Source: Streptomyces liliifuscus
GTDB taxonomy: Bacteria > Actinomycetota > Actinomycetes > Streptomycetales > Streptomycetaceae
DNA length: 64,000 nt
Assembly: GCF_016598615.1 (NCBI RefSeq)
Contig: NZ_CP066831.1
Location: 9,672,001 to 9,736,000 of the forward strand
Direction of reading: 5' to 3'
Positions 8,209-16,667 of the stretch are shown here, in pieces (position 1 is the stretch's first letter; every line of letters begins with the position of its first letter). Under the pieces are notes generated by a model. That model ran no database searches. It was not told the DNA's origin and saw only the letters and a program-made list of their open reading frames with translations. The position numbers and the translations under genes were made by a program.

Positions 8209-9249
8209 GTGATCGTTTGGATCAACGGTGCGTTCGGTGCGGGGAAGACCACCACCGCACGGGAACTGATCGACCTGATCCCGAACAGCACACTCTTCGA
8301 CCCCGAGCTCATCGGCGCCGGGCTGACGCAGCTCCTGCCCGCCAAGCGCCTCGCCGAGGTCGGCGACTTCCAGGACCTGCCGATCTGGCGACGGCTCGTG
8401 GTCGACACCGCGGCCGCGATGCTCGCCGAACTCGGGGGCGTACTCGTGGTCCCCATGACACTGCTCCGCCAGGACTACCGCGACGAGATCTTCGGCGGAC
8501 TCGCATCCCGCAGGATCGCGGTACGCCATGTGCTTCTCGCCCCGGCGGAAACGATCCTGCGCGAGCGAATAGCCGACCGGGAGGTCCCCCCGGACCTCCC
8601 CGACGGGGAGATACGGGTGCGGCAGTGGTCGTACGACCACATCGAGCCGTACCACGCCGCACTCGCCGGCTGGCTCACCGCCGACGCCCACCCGGTCGAC
8701 ACCAGCGCGCTCACCCCCCACGAGGCCGCCGTGCGCATCGCCGGGGCCGTGAGCAGCGGAACCGTCCCCGTCTGCGACATCGTGCAGACCCCCGAACCCA
8801 CCTCGGAGACCGTCGCCGCGGGCGTGCTCCTCTTCGACGAGGAGGACCGGGTGCTGCTCGTCGACCCGACCTACAAGGCGGGCTGGGAGTTCCCGGGCGG
8901 CGTCGTCGAGTCCGGCGAGGCACCCGCGCGCGCGGGCGTCCGCGAGGTCGCCGAGGAGACGGGCATCCAACTCGCCGACGTACCCAGCCTGCTGGTCGTC
9001 GACTGGGAGCCACCGGTACCACCCGCCTACGGCGGACTGCGCCTCCTCTACGACGGCGGCCGGCTCGACAGCGACGAGGCCAGGCGGATGCTGCTGCCGG
9101 GCCCCGAACTGCGCGCCTGGCGCTTCGTCACCGAGGAGGAGGCGGCCGCACTGCTGCCGCCCGTCCGCTACGAGCGCCTGCGCTGGGCACTGCGCGCACG
9201 GGAGCGGGGATCCGCCCTGTATCTGGAGGCCGGGGTGCCCAAGGGGTAG
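8209..9249 (+). CDS. P-loop kinase fused to Nudix hydrolase
   Basis: A 346-residue two-domain enzyme. Residues 1-190 form a P-loop kinase-like domain: Walker A INGAFGAGKTTTAREL, and a basic LRERIADREVP lid-like segment, similar to small-molecule kinases of the AAA_33/zeta-toxin type. Residues 200-340 form a Nudix domain with a complete box near 228-251: GVVESGE, then REVAEETGI, matching GX5EX7REUXEEXGU. Nudix enzymes cleave nucleoside diphosphates linked to another group, so the protein may phosphorylate and hydrolyse related nucleotides; the substrates are unknown. GTG 8209 follows GAGGGGGA. It appears monocistronic, with a terminator on each side. Confidence 0.88.
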   Translation: MIVWINGAFGAGKTTTARELIDLIPNSTLFDPELIGAGLTQLLPAKRLAEVGDFQDLPIWRRLVVDTAAAMLAELGGVLVVPMTLLRQDYRDEIFGGLASRRIAVRHVLLAPAETILRERIADREVPPDLPDGEIRVRQWSYDHIEPYHAALAGWLTADAHPVDTSALTPHEAAVRIAGAVSSGTVPVCDIVQTPEPTSETVAAGVLLFDEEDRVLLVDPTYKAGWEFPGGVVESGEAPARAGVREVAEETGIQLADVPSLLVVDWEPPVPPAYGGLRLLYDGGRLDSDEARRMLLPGPELRAWRFVTEEEAAALLPPVRYERLRWALRARERGSALYLEAGVPKG

Positions 9250-9294
9250 CCGTCCCCGCCGAGAGACGTGGGTGCACGAGGGATGAGGGGAGCA

Positions 9295-9337
9295 CGACGG
9301 GCGTGCCCCGGTTGTGTTGTGTGGGGCACGCCCGTCG
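9295..9337. terminator. Bidirectional terminator with 15-bp perfect stem
   Basis: CGACGGGCGTGCCCC (9295-9309) and GGGGCACGCCCGTCG (9323-9337) form a perfect stem with a 13-nt loop. It lies between the convergent kinase-Nudix and M20 peptidase genes. Confidence 0.9.
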
Positions 9338-9348
9338 GACCAACTCGC

Positions 9349-10704
9349 TCAGTTCGCCGCGTAGTTGCGCAGGAACAGCGCCTCCGCGACGGACAGCCGC
9401 TCCAGCTCCTCGGGCGACACGCTCTCGTTCACTGCGTGGATCTGTGCCTCCGGCTCGCTCAGCCCGATGAGCAGGATCTCCGCCTGCGGATAGAGCGACG
9501 CGAGGGTGTTGCACAGCGGGATGGAGCCGCCCTGACCGGCGTACTGCATCTCCGCCCCGTCGTACGCGTCGCTCATCGCCCGCGCCATCGCCGCGTACGC
9601 GGGACTGGTCGTGTCGGCGCGGAACGGCTGGCCCTGGCCGATCTGTTCGAGCTGCACGCGCGCGCCCCACGGGGTGTGCGCCTCCAGATGGGCCTGGAGC
9701 AGCTTGGTCGCCTCGACCGTGTCCACGCCCGGCGGCACCCGCAGGCTGACCAGCGCGCGGGCGCCCGCCTGTACGGACGGGGTGGCGCCGACCACCGGCG
9801 GGCAGTCGATGCCGAGCACGGTCACGGCCGGCCGCGCCCAGATGCGGTCGGCGACCGTGCCCGAACCGATCAGCTCCACACCGTCGAGCACCTTCGCGTC
9901 CTTGCGGAACTGCGCCTCGTCGTACTGGAGGCCGTCCCAGCGCGAGGTGCCCGTGAGCCCGTCGACCGTCGTCGAGCCGTCCTCGGCACGCAGCGAGTCC
10001 AGTACGCGGATCAGCGCGCCCAGCGCGTCGGGGGCCGCGCCGCCGAACTGGCCGGAGTGCAGGTTGCCTTCGAGGGTGTCGACCCGGACACGGACGAGTG
10101 TCATGCCGCGCAGCGCGGTCGTCACCGTGGGGACGCCGACCCGGAAGTTGCCCGCGTCGCCGATGACGATCGTGTCGGCGGCCAGCAGCTCGGGGTGCTC
10201 CTCGGCGTACCTCTCCAGGCCGCCCGTGCCCTGCTCCTCGGAACCCTCCGCGATCACCTTGACGTTGACCGGGACCCCGCCGTTGGCCTTGAGCGCGCGC
10301 AGCGCCAGCAGGTGCATGACCAGGCCGCCCTTGCAGTCGGCGGCCCCGCGGCCGTACCAGCGGCCGTCCCGCTCCGTCAGCTCGAACGGCGGGGTCGCCC
10401 AGCCGGCCTCGTCGAGCGGCGGCTGCACGTCGTAGTGCGCGTACAGGAGGACGGTCTTCGCGCCTTCGGGGCCCGGCAGGCTGCCGTACACCGACTGTGT
10501 GCCGTCGGGGGTGTCGAGCAGCGCGACGTCCTGGAAGCCCTCGGCGCGCAGTGCGTCGGCCACCCAGTTCGCGGCGCCCTCGCTCTCGCTCCTGGGGAAC
10601 TGGTCGAAGTCCGCCACCGACTTGAAGGCCACCAGCTCGGTGAGCTCCGCCTTCGCCCTCGGCATCAACGAGGCGACGGTCTCGGCGACCGGATTCGACG
10701 ACAT
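9349..10704 (-). CDS. M20-family dipeptidase
   Basis: Zinc-dependent cytoplasmic dipeptidase of 451 residues. The metal-binding motifs are in family order: HYDVQP near residue 89, the WYGRGAADCKGG aspartate near 120, EGSEEQGT with the catalytic Glu near 155, and the C-terminal GGSIPLCN plus IHAVNESV histidine. A lid/dimerisation domain lies between (HSGQFGGAAPDAL). ATG 10704 follows GAGGAGCG. The frame stays open far upstream, but only as the antisense of the flavin reductase. It is divergent from that reductase with a 171-bp spacer. Confidence 0.93.
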   Translation of the reverse strand: MSSNPVAETVASLMPRAKAELTELVAFKSVADFDQFPRSESEGAANWVADALRAEGFQDVALLDTPDGTQSVYGSLPGPEGAKTVLLYAHYDVQPPLDEAGWATPPFELTERDGRWYGRGAADCKGGLVMHLLALRALKANGGVPVNVKVIAEGSEEQGTGGLERYAEEHPELLAADTIVIGDAGNFRVGVPTVTTALRGMTLVRVRVDTLEGNLHSGQFGGAAPDALGALIRVLDSLRAEDGSTTVDGLTGTSRWDGLQYDEAQFRKDAKVLDGVELIGSGTVADRIWARPAVTVLGIDCPPVVGATPSVQAGARALVSLRVPPGVDTVEATKLLQAHLEAHTPWGARVQLEQIGQGQPFRADTTSPAYAAMARAMSDAYDGAEMQYAGQGGSIPLCNTLASLYPQAEILLIGLSEPEAQIHAVNESVSPEELERLSVAEALFLRNYAAN

Positions 10705-10875
10705 GGGCACGCTCCTCGTGGATGCGACGTTGTACGGATGGGTACGTCTGCGATGCGCGCATACGGGTGTGCGCTGCATTCGCTGCAGATCCTCCCACAG
10801 CGGTCCTCGCCGGTCGTCGCCGTAGGATGCGTGGAGCAGGTGCGGCAGGCGGCTGGATCGGAGCAGCAGACCATC

Positions 10876-12078
10876 GTGAGCAGCGAGAACTCTTCGGACG
10901 ACGCACAGCGGGTGTGGGACGTCGTCGTGGTCGGTGCGGGGCCCGCGGGCGCCTCGGCCGCCTATGCGGCAGCGGTCGCGGGGCGCCGCGTCCTGTTGCT
11001 GGAGAAAGCGGAGCTGCCCCGCTACAAAACGTGCGGCGGCGGCATCATCGGACCGACCCGTGACGCGCTGCCACCCGGCTTCGAGCTGCCGTTCCAGGAC
11101 CGGGTGCACTCGGTCACGTTCTCGCTCGACGGCAGGTTCACGCGCACCCGTCGCTCCAAGCAGATGCTCTTCGGGCTCATCAACCGGCCCGAGTTCGACC
11201 AGCAGCTCGTCGAGCACGCCCAGAAGGCGGGCGCCGAACTGCGCACGGGCGTCACGGTCTCGCGGGTGGAGCAGCACGGCTCGGCCGTCCCCGACCGGCG
11301 CACGGTGGCCGTCGTCCTCCAGGACGGCGAGACGGTGCTGGCCCGGGCCGTGGTCGGCGCGGACGGCAGCGCCAGCCGGATAGGGGCACACGTCGGGGTG
11401 AAGCTCGACCAGGTCGACCTGGGCCTTGAGGCTGAGATCCCGGTGCCGGAGACGGTCGCGGAGGACTGGAAAGGACGGGTCCTCATCGACTGGGGCCCCC
11501 TTCCCGGCAGTTACGGCTGGGTGTTCCCCAAGGGCGACACACTCACCGTCGGTGTGATCTCGGCGCGCGGTGAAGGCGCCGCCACCAAGCGGTACTTGGA
11601 GGACTTCATCGCCCGGCTCGGCCTCGCCGGTTTCGAGCCGAGCATCTCTTCCGGGCATCTGACGCGCTGCCGCGCCGACGACTCGCCGCTGTCGCGGGGA
11701 CGGGTGCTGGTGTGCGGGGACGCGGCGGGGCTCCTGGAGCCGTGGACCCGCGAGGGCATCTCCTTCGCGCTGCGCTCGGGGCGGCTCGCGGGGGAGTGGG
11801 CGGTGCGGATCGCGGAGGCGCACGACGCCGTGGACACGCGACGGCAGGCGCTGAACTACGCCTTCGCGATCAAGGCGGGTCTCGGTGTCGAGATGAGCGT
11901 CGGTAAGAGCATGCTCACGATCTTCCAGCGGCGGCCCGGCATGTTCCACGCCGCGCTCACCGGTTTCCGGCCCGCCTGGAAGGCGTTCACGGGCATCACC
12001 CGCGGATCCACCTCACTGGGCGAGATGGTGCGTACGCATCCGATGGCGGGGCGCGCCCTGACCGCGCTCGACCGGTGA
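10876..12078 (+). CDS. Geranylgeranyl-reductase-family FAD oxidoreductase
   Basis: FAD-dependent reductase of 400 residues. The Rossmann dinucleotide site VVVVGAGPAGASAAYAAAVAG lies at about residues 16-36. The KTCGGGI segment and the second FAD motif RVLVCGDAAGLLEPWTREGI (near 277) mark the geranylgeranyl reductase branch. Such enzymes saturate isoprenoid chains, for example of menaquinone or lipids; the substrate here is unknown. GTG 10876 begins the conserved part, and the long open frame before it is the antisense of the M20 peptidase gene. No isoprenoid pathway genes lie nearby. Confidence 0.88.
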   Translation: MSSENSSDDAQRVWDVVVVGAGPAGASAAYAAAVAGRRVLLLEKAELPRYKTCGGGIIGPTRDALPPGFELPFQDRVHSVTFSLDGRFTRTRRSKQMLFGLINRPEFDQQLVEHAQKAGAELRTGVTVSRVEQHGSAVPDRRTVAVVLQDGETVLARAVVGADGSASRIGAHVGVKLDQVDLGLEAEIPVPETVAEDWKGRVLIDWGPLPGSYGWVFPKGDTLTVGVISARGEGAATKRYLEDFIARLGLAGFEPSISSGHLTRCRADDSPLSRGRVLVCGDAAGLLEPWTREGISFALRSGRLAGEWAVRIAEAHDAVDTRRQALNYAFAIKAGLGVEMSVGKSMLTIFQRRPGMFHAALTGFRPAWKAFTGITRGSTSLGEMVRTHPMAGRALTALDR

Positions 12079-12137
12079 GCTGAGGGGAACCAGCGGGTTT
12101 CGAGGGCTGGCCGGGTGGCCGAGCAGTCGGGGCGGGC

Positions 12138-12593
12138 TCAGCTCTTGACGGTGATCCGGAAGACCGGGTGGTCCGGGGCGATGCGCCGCAGCTCCTCGTT
12201 GGACGAGTCGGGGCCGACGCCGTTGAAGAAGACGCCGACCTCGGCCTTCCAGCGCTTGAGGTAGGCGCGCAGCAGCGGGACCTTGTCGTCGTCGGCGACC
12301 TCCACGGCGGTGAACACGTCCACCTTCTTGCCGAGGTGCAGCTCGCCGCCGCCCGCGACCCGCATGTTGTGCGTCCACTGGACGTGCCCGCGCGGGGCGA
12401 CGAGGTACTGCCGGCCGTCGAAGGTCAGCAGGTTGACGGGGGTGGTGCGCCACTCGCCGCTCTTGCGGCCGCGGACGGCCAGGACCCGGGAGCCCCAGAC
12501 GCTGAAGCCGCGGCGGGTCATCCAGGCGACGGTCCGGTTGAGGACGTTCACGGTGAACCAGCCGGGCTTCTTCACGTGCGTGGACGTGGTCAT
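12138..12593 (-). CDS. Deazaflavin (F420)-type nitroreductase family protein
   Basis: A 151-residue split-barrel protein of the DDN/F420-dependent nitroreductase family. Diagnostic segments are VLAVRGRKSGEWRTTPVNLL near residue 38, QYLVAPRGHVQWTHNMR near 62 and the VDVFTAVEV strand. Members bind F420 or related cofactors and reduce varied substrates. GGAGGAAG precedes ATG 12593. It is divergent from a TetR regulator, and the 192-bp spacer is filled with operator-like repeats, so repression by that regulator is very likely. The physiological substrate cannot be told. Confidence 0.87.
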   Translation of the reverse strand: MTTSTHVKKPGWFTVNVLNRTVAWMTRRGFSVWGSRVLAVRGRKSGEWRTTPVNLLTFDGRQYLVAPRGHVQWTHNMRVAGGGELHLGKKVDVFTAVEVADDDKVPLLRAYLKRWKAEVGVFFNGVGPDSSNEELRRIAPDHPVFRITVKS

Positions 12594-12619
12594 GGTGACT
12601 TCCTCCTGGGGCGGAAAGT

Positions 12620-12764
12620 GTGAGCACTGCTCTCGCTTGAGAGCAGTGTGCACGAGATCGGTGATCCAAAGCAAGAGCAGTGCTCTCGTAATGGTTCGCT
12701 GCTCTCTTTTGTGTGCGCCGATCTCTGTAGAGTGCACCGCTCTCGTTTGTGTGCACTGCTCTGG
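12620..12764. promoter_or_regulatory. TetR operator cluster (repeated ACYGCTCT half-sites)
   Basis: The spacer between the F420-type enzyme and TetR holds many copies of ACYGCTCT or its complement. CACTGCTCTC (12625-12634) is inverted as GAGAGCAGTG (12639-12648). AGAGCAGTGCTCT at 12674-12686 is palindromic around its centre. GTGCACCGCTCT (12732-12743) and GTGCACTGCTCT (12751-12762) are direct repeats 19 bp apart. TetR dimers bind such inverted repeats; the assignment rests on adjacency. Confidence 0.75.
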
Positions 12765-12785
12765 AAATATGGAACACTGGTGCGC

Positions 12786-13520
12786 ATGAGTACCGCCAAA
12801 GGAGCCCGCGCCCGAGCCCGGATCGAGGTCACCGCGGCCATCAAGGACGAGGCGCGCAGACAGCTCGCCGAGGACGGTGCGGCCAAGCTCTCCCTGCGGG
12901 CCGTGGCCCGCGAGCTCGGCATGGTCTCCTCCGCGCTGTACCGCTACTTCCCCAGCCGCGACGACCTGCTGACCGCGCTCATCATCGACGCCTACGACTC
13001 GCTCGGCGCCGCCGCCGAGGCGGCGCACGCCAAGGTTGCCGACGCCGGACCGATCCGCCGTTGGACCGCGGTGTGCGAGGCGGTACGCGAGTGGGCACTG
13101 GGGCACCCGCACGAGTACGCGCTGATCTACGGATCGCCCGTGCCCGGGTACACCGCACCCCCCACCACCGTGCCGGCGGCGTCCCGCGTCGGGCTGCTCC
13201 TCATCGGCATCGTCCGGGACACGCACCAGGGCGCAGGCGTCGCCCTTCCTCCGCTGCCCGCCGAACTCGGGCCCGAGGCACGGAGGTTGGCCGAGGATCT
13301 CGCCCCGGACCTGCCGCCCGCGGTGGTCACCGCGCTCGTCGCGGCCTGGGCGCAGCTCTACGGACTCGTCGGCTTCGAGTTGTTCGGGCAGTTCAACCGA
13401 GTCGTGGAGGACCGCGAGCCGTTCTTCCGGCACGCCGTCGCCCAACTCGGTCATGGTGTGGGCCTCGTGTTCCCTCAGGACACCGGCACGGGCGGCCGGG
13501 GCAACAGGGCGGGATCCTGA
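12786..13520 (+). CDS. TetR-family regulator
   Basis: A 244-residue repressor. The N-terminal helix-turn-helix is at about residues 15-62 (KLSLRAVARELGMVSSALYRYFPSRDDLL). The C-terminal ligand domain resembles the TetR_C WHG type (VCEAVREWALGHPHEYALIYG). ATG 12786 follows the operator cluster directly, only 22 bp away, so autoregulation is expected. The divergent gene encodes an F420-type enzyme. The 3' end overlaps the convergent SARP gene by 46 bp. Confidence 0.92.
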   Translation: MSTAKGARARARIEVTAAIKDEARRQLAEDGAAKLSLRAVARELGMVSSALYRYFPSRDDLLTALIIDAYDSLGAAAEAAHAKVADAGPIRRWTAVCEAVREWALGHPHEYALIYGSPVPGYTAPPTTVPAASRVGLLLIGIVRDTHQGAGVALPPLPAELGPEARRLAEDLAPDLPPAVVTALVAAWAQLYGLVGFELFGQFNRVVEDREPFFRHAVAQLGHGVGLVFPQDTGTGGRGNRAGS

Positions 13521-14320
13521 CGGAGCATCCGCGCGTGCAGTGACCGCAGCGGCGGCCCCGGGTCCGCGCCCAGTGCCTCGGCGAGCCGCTGCCGTGCGGC
13601 CTCGTAGGCGGTCAGCGCGTCCGAGGAGCGGCCCGTCCGATACAGCGCGAGCATCAAGAGCTCCACGAACCGTTCCCGCAGCGGGTGCGCGGCGACGAGC
13701 CGGACCAGCTCATGGACGTACTCGAAGGACCTGCCGAGTTCGATCTCGCCGGCCAGTCGGGCCTCCAGCACCGTGAGCCGCTTCTCGGCCCAGCGCAGCC
13801 GTTCCGCCGCCAGATAGGGCGCCCGCAGGCCCTCCGCGAACTCGCCGCGCCACAACTCCTCGGCCCGCGCGACCAGTTCAGCCGCGCGCCGCAGCTCACC
13901 CGCGTCGCGCGCCGCGAGCGCCTCGTCCACCCATCGCCGCCGCTCGCGCAGGTCGTCGGCTTCCGCGCCGGTGAGCCGGTAGCCGCTGCCCGTCCACACC
14001 AACTCCGCTGCGCCGCCCAGGGATCGGCGCAGCCCGGAGACGTACTTCTGCACGAGGTTGCGTACATGCAGGGGCGGGGCGCCTCCCCACACGGCCTCGA
14101 CCAGGGTGTCGTACGAGATGGGGCGCCCCTCCTGGAGGAGCAGTACGGCGAGTACGGCGCGCTGCTTCGGTGGGCCCAGCGGCACCTCGACTCCGTCGCG
14201 CAACGCCCTGAGCGGGCCGAGCAGTTCGAAGCGCAGGCCGTCGGAGGCCCCCTTGGCCGAACCGCTCTCGCGCAAGCCCTTCGGTGTCCCCTCGCCCATG
14301 CGTCGAGAGTATCCCGGCAC
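13475..14320 (-). CDS. AfsR/SARP-family transcriptional activator
   Basis: A 281-residue regulator of the SARP type. The N-terminal OmpR-like winged helix lies at about residues 30-115 (LRFELLGPLRALRDG, QRAVLAVLLLQEG, LVEAVWGG, NLVQKYVSGLRRSLG). The bacterial transcriptional activation domain with TPR-like helices covers about 120-270 (LEARLAGEIELG, LRERFVELLMLALYRTGRSSDALTAYEAARQRLAEALG). SARPs switch on secondary-metabolite or stress genes by binding direct heptamer repeats. A GTG at 14320 or an ATG at 14299 could start it; neither has a strong ribosome site. It is divergent from the MmpL-type transporter, its most likely target. Confidence 0.88.
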   Translation of the reverse strand: MPGYSRRMGEGTPKGLRESGSAKGASDGLRFELLGPLRALRDGVEVPLGPPKQRAVLAVLLLQEGRPISYDTLVEAVWGGAPPLHVRNLVQKYVSGLRRSLGGAAELVWTGSGYRLTGAEADDLRERRRWVDEALAARDAGELRRAAELVARAEELWRGEFAEGLRAPYLAAERLRWAEKRLTVLEARLAGEIELGRSFEYVHELVRLVAAHPLRERFVELLMLALYRTGRSSDALTAYEAARQRLAEALGADPGPPLRSLHARMLRQDPALLPRPPVPVS

Positions 14321-14406
14321 CGGCGTTCCAGTGGATCTTCCAGCGGACGGTCAGCGGCGCCGACGACCGTGGCCGCTACGGATCCCCGGAGAAAGGCCAC
14401 CCCACG

Positions 14407-16614
14407 ATGCTCACCCGCCTCGGCCGCCTGGCGGTGCGGCGCAGCGGCGCCGTCCTCATCGGCGTACTCCTCGTCCTCCTCGGCCTCGCCGCCTACGGGG
14501 CCGGTGCCCAGCAGGACTTGGACCTCGCGCGCTGGAGTTCGCCCGGCACGGAGTCGGTGCGCGCGGGGGACGTACTGCGCGAGGAGTTCGGCACCGGCAA
14601 CCCCAACCTGGCGCTGCTCGTCACGGCCCGCGACGGTGACGTGGACAGCGCCCGAACGCGGGAGGCGGCCCGCGCGTTCGCCCGGGAGGTGGAGCGGCTG
14701 CCCCTGGTCACCGACATCACGTCGTACTGGGACGCCGACAGCCGTGCCCTGCGCGGCACCAACGGCCGGCGCGCGCTCGTCCTCGTCCGCCTCGAAGGCA
14801 GCGCAACGGAAGCACGCGAGCAACTGGCCACGCTTTCACCGCGGTTGACGCGCACGACTGATGAACTCACCGTCCAGGTGGGCGGTCAGGAGGAGATCTC
14901 ACGCCAGGTCGGCGAACAGGCACGCACCGACTTCCTGCGCGCCGAACTCTTCGCACTGCCCGCCGTCCTGCTCCTCCTCGTCCTGGTCTACCGGCGCGCC
15001 ACGGCCGCCCTGTTGACCGTCGCGGTCGGTCTGCTGTCCGTACTGGGCACGCTCGCCGGGCTGCGCGCGATCGCGCAGTTCACCGAGGTCTCGACGTTCG
15101 CGGCCAACCTCGCACTTGTCCTGGGCCTCGGACTCGGCGTCGACTACAGCCTGTTCGTGATCAGCCGCTACCGCGAGGAACGCGCGGCCGGGCGCCCGGG
15201 GCCCGATGCCGTCGTGCGGGCGACCGCGATCGCCGGGCGCACGGTGGTGTTCAGCGGAGTGACGGTGGCGGTGTCGCTGTGCGCGCTGCTGGTGTTCCCG
15301 TTCTTCTTCCTCAGCTCGTTCGCGTACGCCGGTGTCCTCGTCGTGGTGACCGCGGTGGCCGGAGCGGTGGTCTTCCTGCCCGCGGCCCTGGCCCGCTGGG
15401 GCCACCGGGTCGAACGGCCCGCCGCCCGCACGTCCGGCTTCTGGCACCGCACGGCGCTCGCGGCCATGCGCCGCCCGCTGCTCGCCGGCGCCGGAGTGCT
15501 CACCGTGCTGCTCCTCGCCGCCTCGCCCCTCCTGGGGCTGCGCTTCGGACTCCCCGACGAGCGGGCCCTCCCCGAAGGAACCTCCTCACGGACCACCTCC
15601 GAGATCGTGCACGAGGAGTTCCCCGCGGAGCCGACCGACACGATTCAGGTCGTCCTCGCGAAACCGAGCCCGAAACAACTCACGGATGCGTCCACCGAAG
15701 CGCCCACGACCACGGCCGCCACACGCGCCTACGCAGCCCAACTCTCCTCGATCCCGGGCGTGTTCCAGGTCGACGCCCCCTCCGGCACCTACCGCGACGG
15801 GCAGCAGACGGGAGCGCCGGGCCAGGACCGGCTCACGGCGCCCGACGGCCGCGTACGGCTGGCGCTGGTGCCCACTCAGGAGGCGATGCGCGGGGACGTA
15901 CCGGCGCTCGTCGAACGTGTCCGTGACACCGCCGCACCCGACGGCGTACTGGTCGGCGGCTACCCGGGCGAGACCACCGACTTCCGCGCCACGCTCCTCG
16001 ACCGGCTGCCGCTCGCCGCCGGGTTCGTCCTCGGGGCGACGTACCTGATCCTCTTCCTGATGACCGGCAGTGTGCTGCTCCCGCTGAAGGCGACCGTCCT
16101 GAACCTGCTCAGCCTGGCCGTGATGTTCGGCTGCCTGGTGTGGGTCTTCCAGGACGGGAACCTCTCCGGAGTGCTCGGCTTCACGCCGACCGGTTCGATC
16201 GAGCCGAGCATCCCGGTGCTGATGTTCTGCGTGGCGTACGGCCTCTCCATGGACTACGAGGTCTTCCTGCTGTCCCGTATCAAGGAGGAGCACGACCGCA
16301 CCGGCGACACCGAGCGCGCGGTCGCCGAGGGCATCCGGCGCAGCGCCCCGCTGATCACGGCGGCGGCCGGCATCCTCGCGCTGTCCTTCCTGTCGTACGC
16401 CACCGGAGGCGTCGTCTTCCTGAAGGAGCTGGGCATCGGCACTGCCCTGACGATCCTCGTCGACGCGACCCTCATCCGGGTGGTCCTGCTGCCGGTGACG
16501 ATGCGGCTCGCGGGGCGCGCGAACTGGTGGGCGCCGAAGCGACTGCGCCGCTTCCGGATCAGGGAGGCCGCCGAGCCCGGGCCGGAGCAGGTACTCCGCC
16601 GGGAGTACGTGTGA
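14407..16614 (+). CDS. MMPL/RND-family membrane transporter
   Basis: A 735-residue export protein of the MmpL family with about 12 membrane helices in two halves. The first helix (SGAVLIGVLLVLLGLAAYG) is followed by an extracellular loop and helices 2-6 with LVLGLGLGVDYSLFVISRYREE near 240. The second half repeats this with VLMFCVAYGLSMDYEVFLLSRIKEE near 612. The two Asp-Tyr pairs are the family's proton-relay residues. Members move lipids, pigments or drugs. GGAGAAAGG precedes ATG 14407. It is divergent from the SARP gene, and a two-component system follows 53 bp downstream. Confidence 0.92.
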   Translation: MLTRLGRLAVRRSGAVLIGVLLVLLGLAAYGAGAQQDLDLARWSSPGTESVRAGDVLREEFGTGNPNLALLVTARDGDVDSARTREAARAFAREVERLPLVTDITSYWDADSRALRGTNGRRALVLVRLEGSATEAREQLATLSPRLTRTTDELTVQVGGQEEISRQVGEQARTDFLRAELFALPAVLLLLVLVYRRATAALLTVAVGLLSVLGTLAGLRAIAQFTEVSTFAANLALVLGLGLGVDYSLFVISRYREERAAGRPGPDAVVRATAIAGRTVVFSGVTVAVSLCALLVFPFFFLSSFAYAGVLVVVTAVAGAVVFLPAALARWGHRVERPAARTSGFWHRTALAAMRRPLLAGAGVLTVLLLAASPLLGLRFGLPDERALPEGTSSRTTSEIVHEEFPAEPTDTIQVVLAKPSPKQLTDASTEAPTTTAATRAYAAQLSSIPGVFQVDAPSGTYRDGQQTGAPGQDRLTAPDGRVRLALVPTQEAMRGDVPALVERVRDTAAPDGVLVGGYPGETTDFRATLLDRLPLAAGFVLGATYLILFLMTGSVLLPLKATVLNLLSLAVMFGCLVWVFQDGNLSGVLGFTPTGSIEPSIPVLMFCVAYGLSMDYEVFLLSRIKEEHDRTGDTERAVAEGIRRSAPLITAAAGILALSFLSYATGGVVFLKELGIGTALTILVDATLIRVVLLPVTMRLAGRANWWAPKRLRRFRIREAAEPGPEQVLRREYV

Positions 16615-16667
16615 TCACCACGCTCGGCTGACGCCTCCGGCGACCCCCGGCGTCTAGCGTGGCAGGC

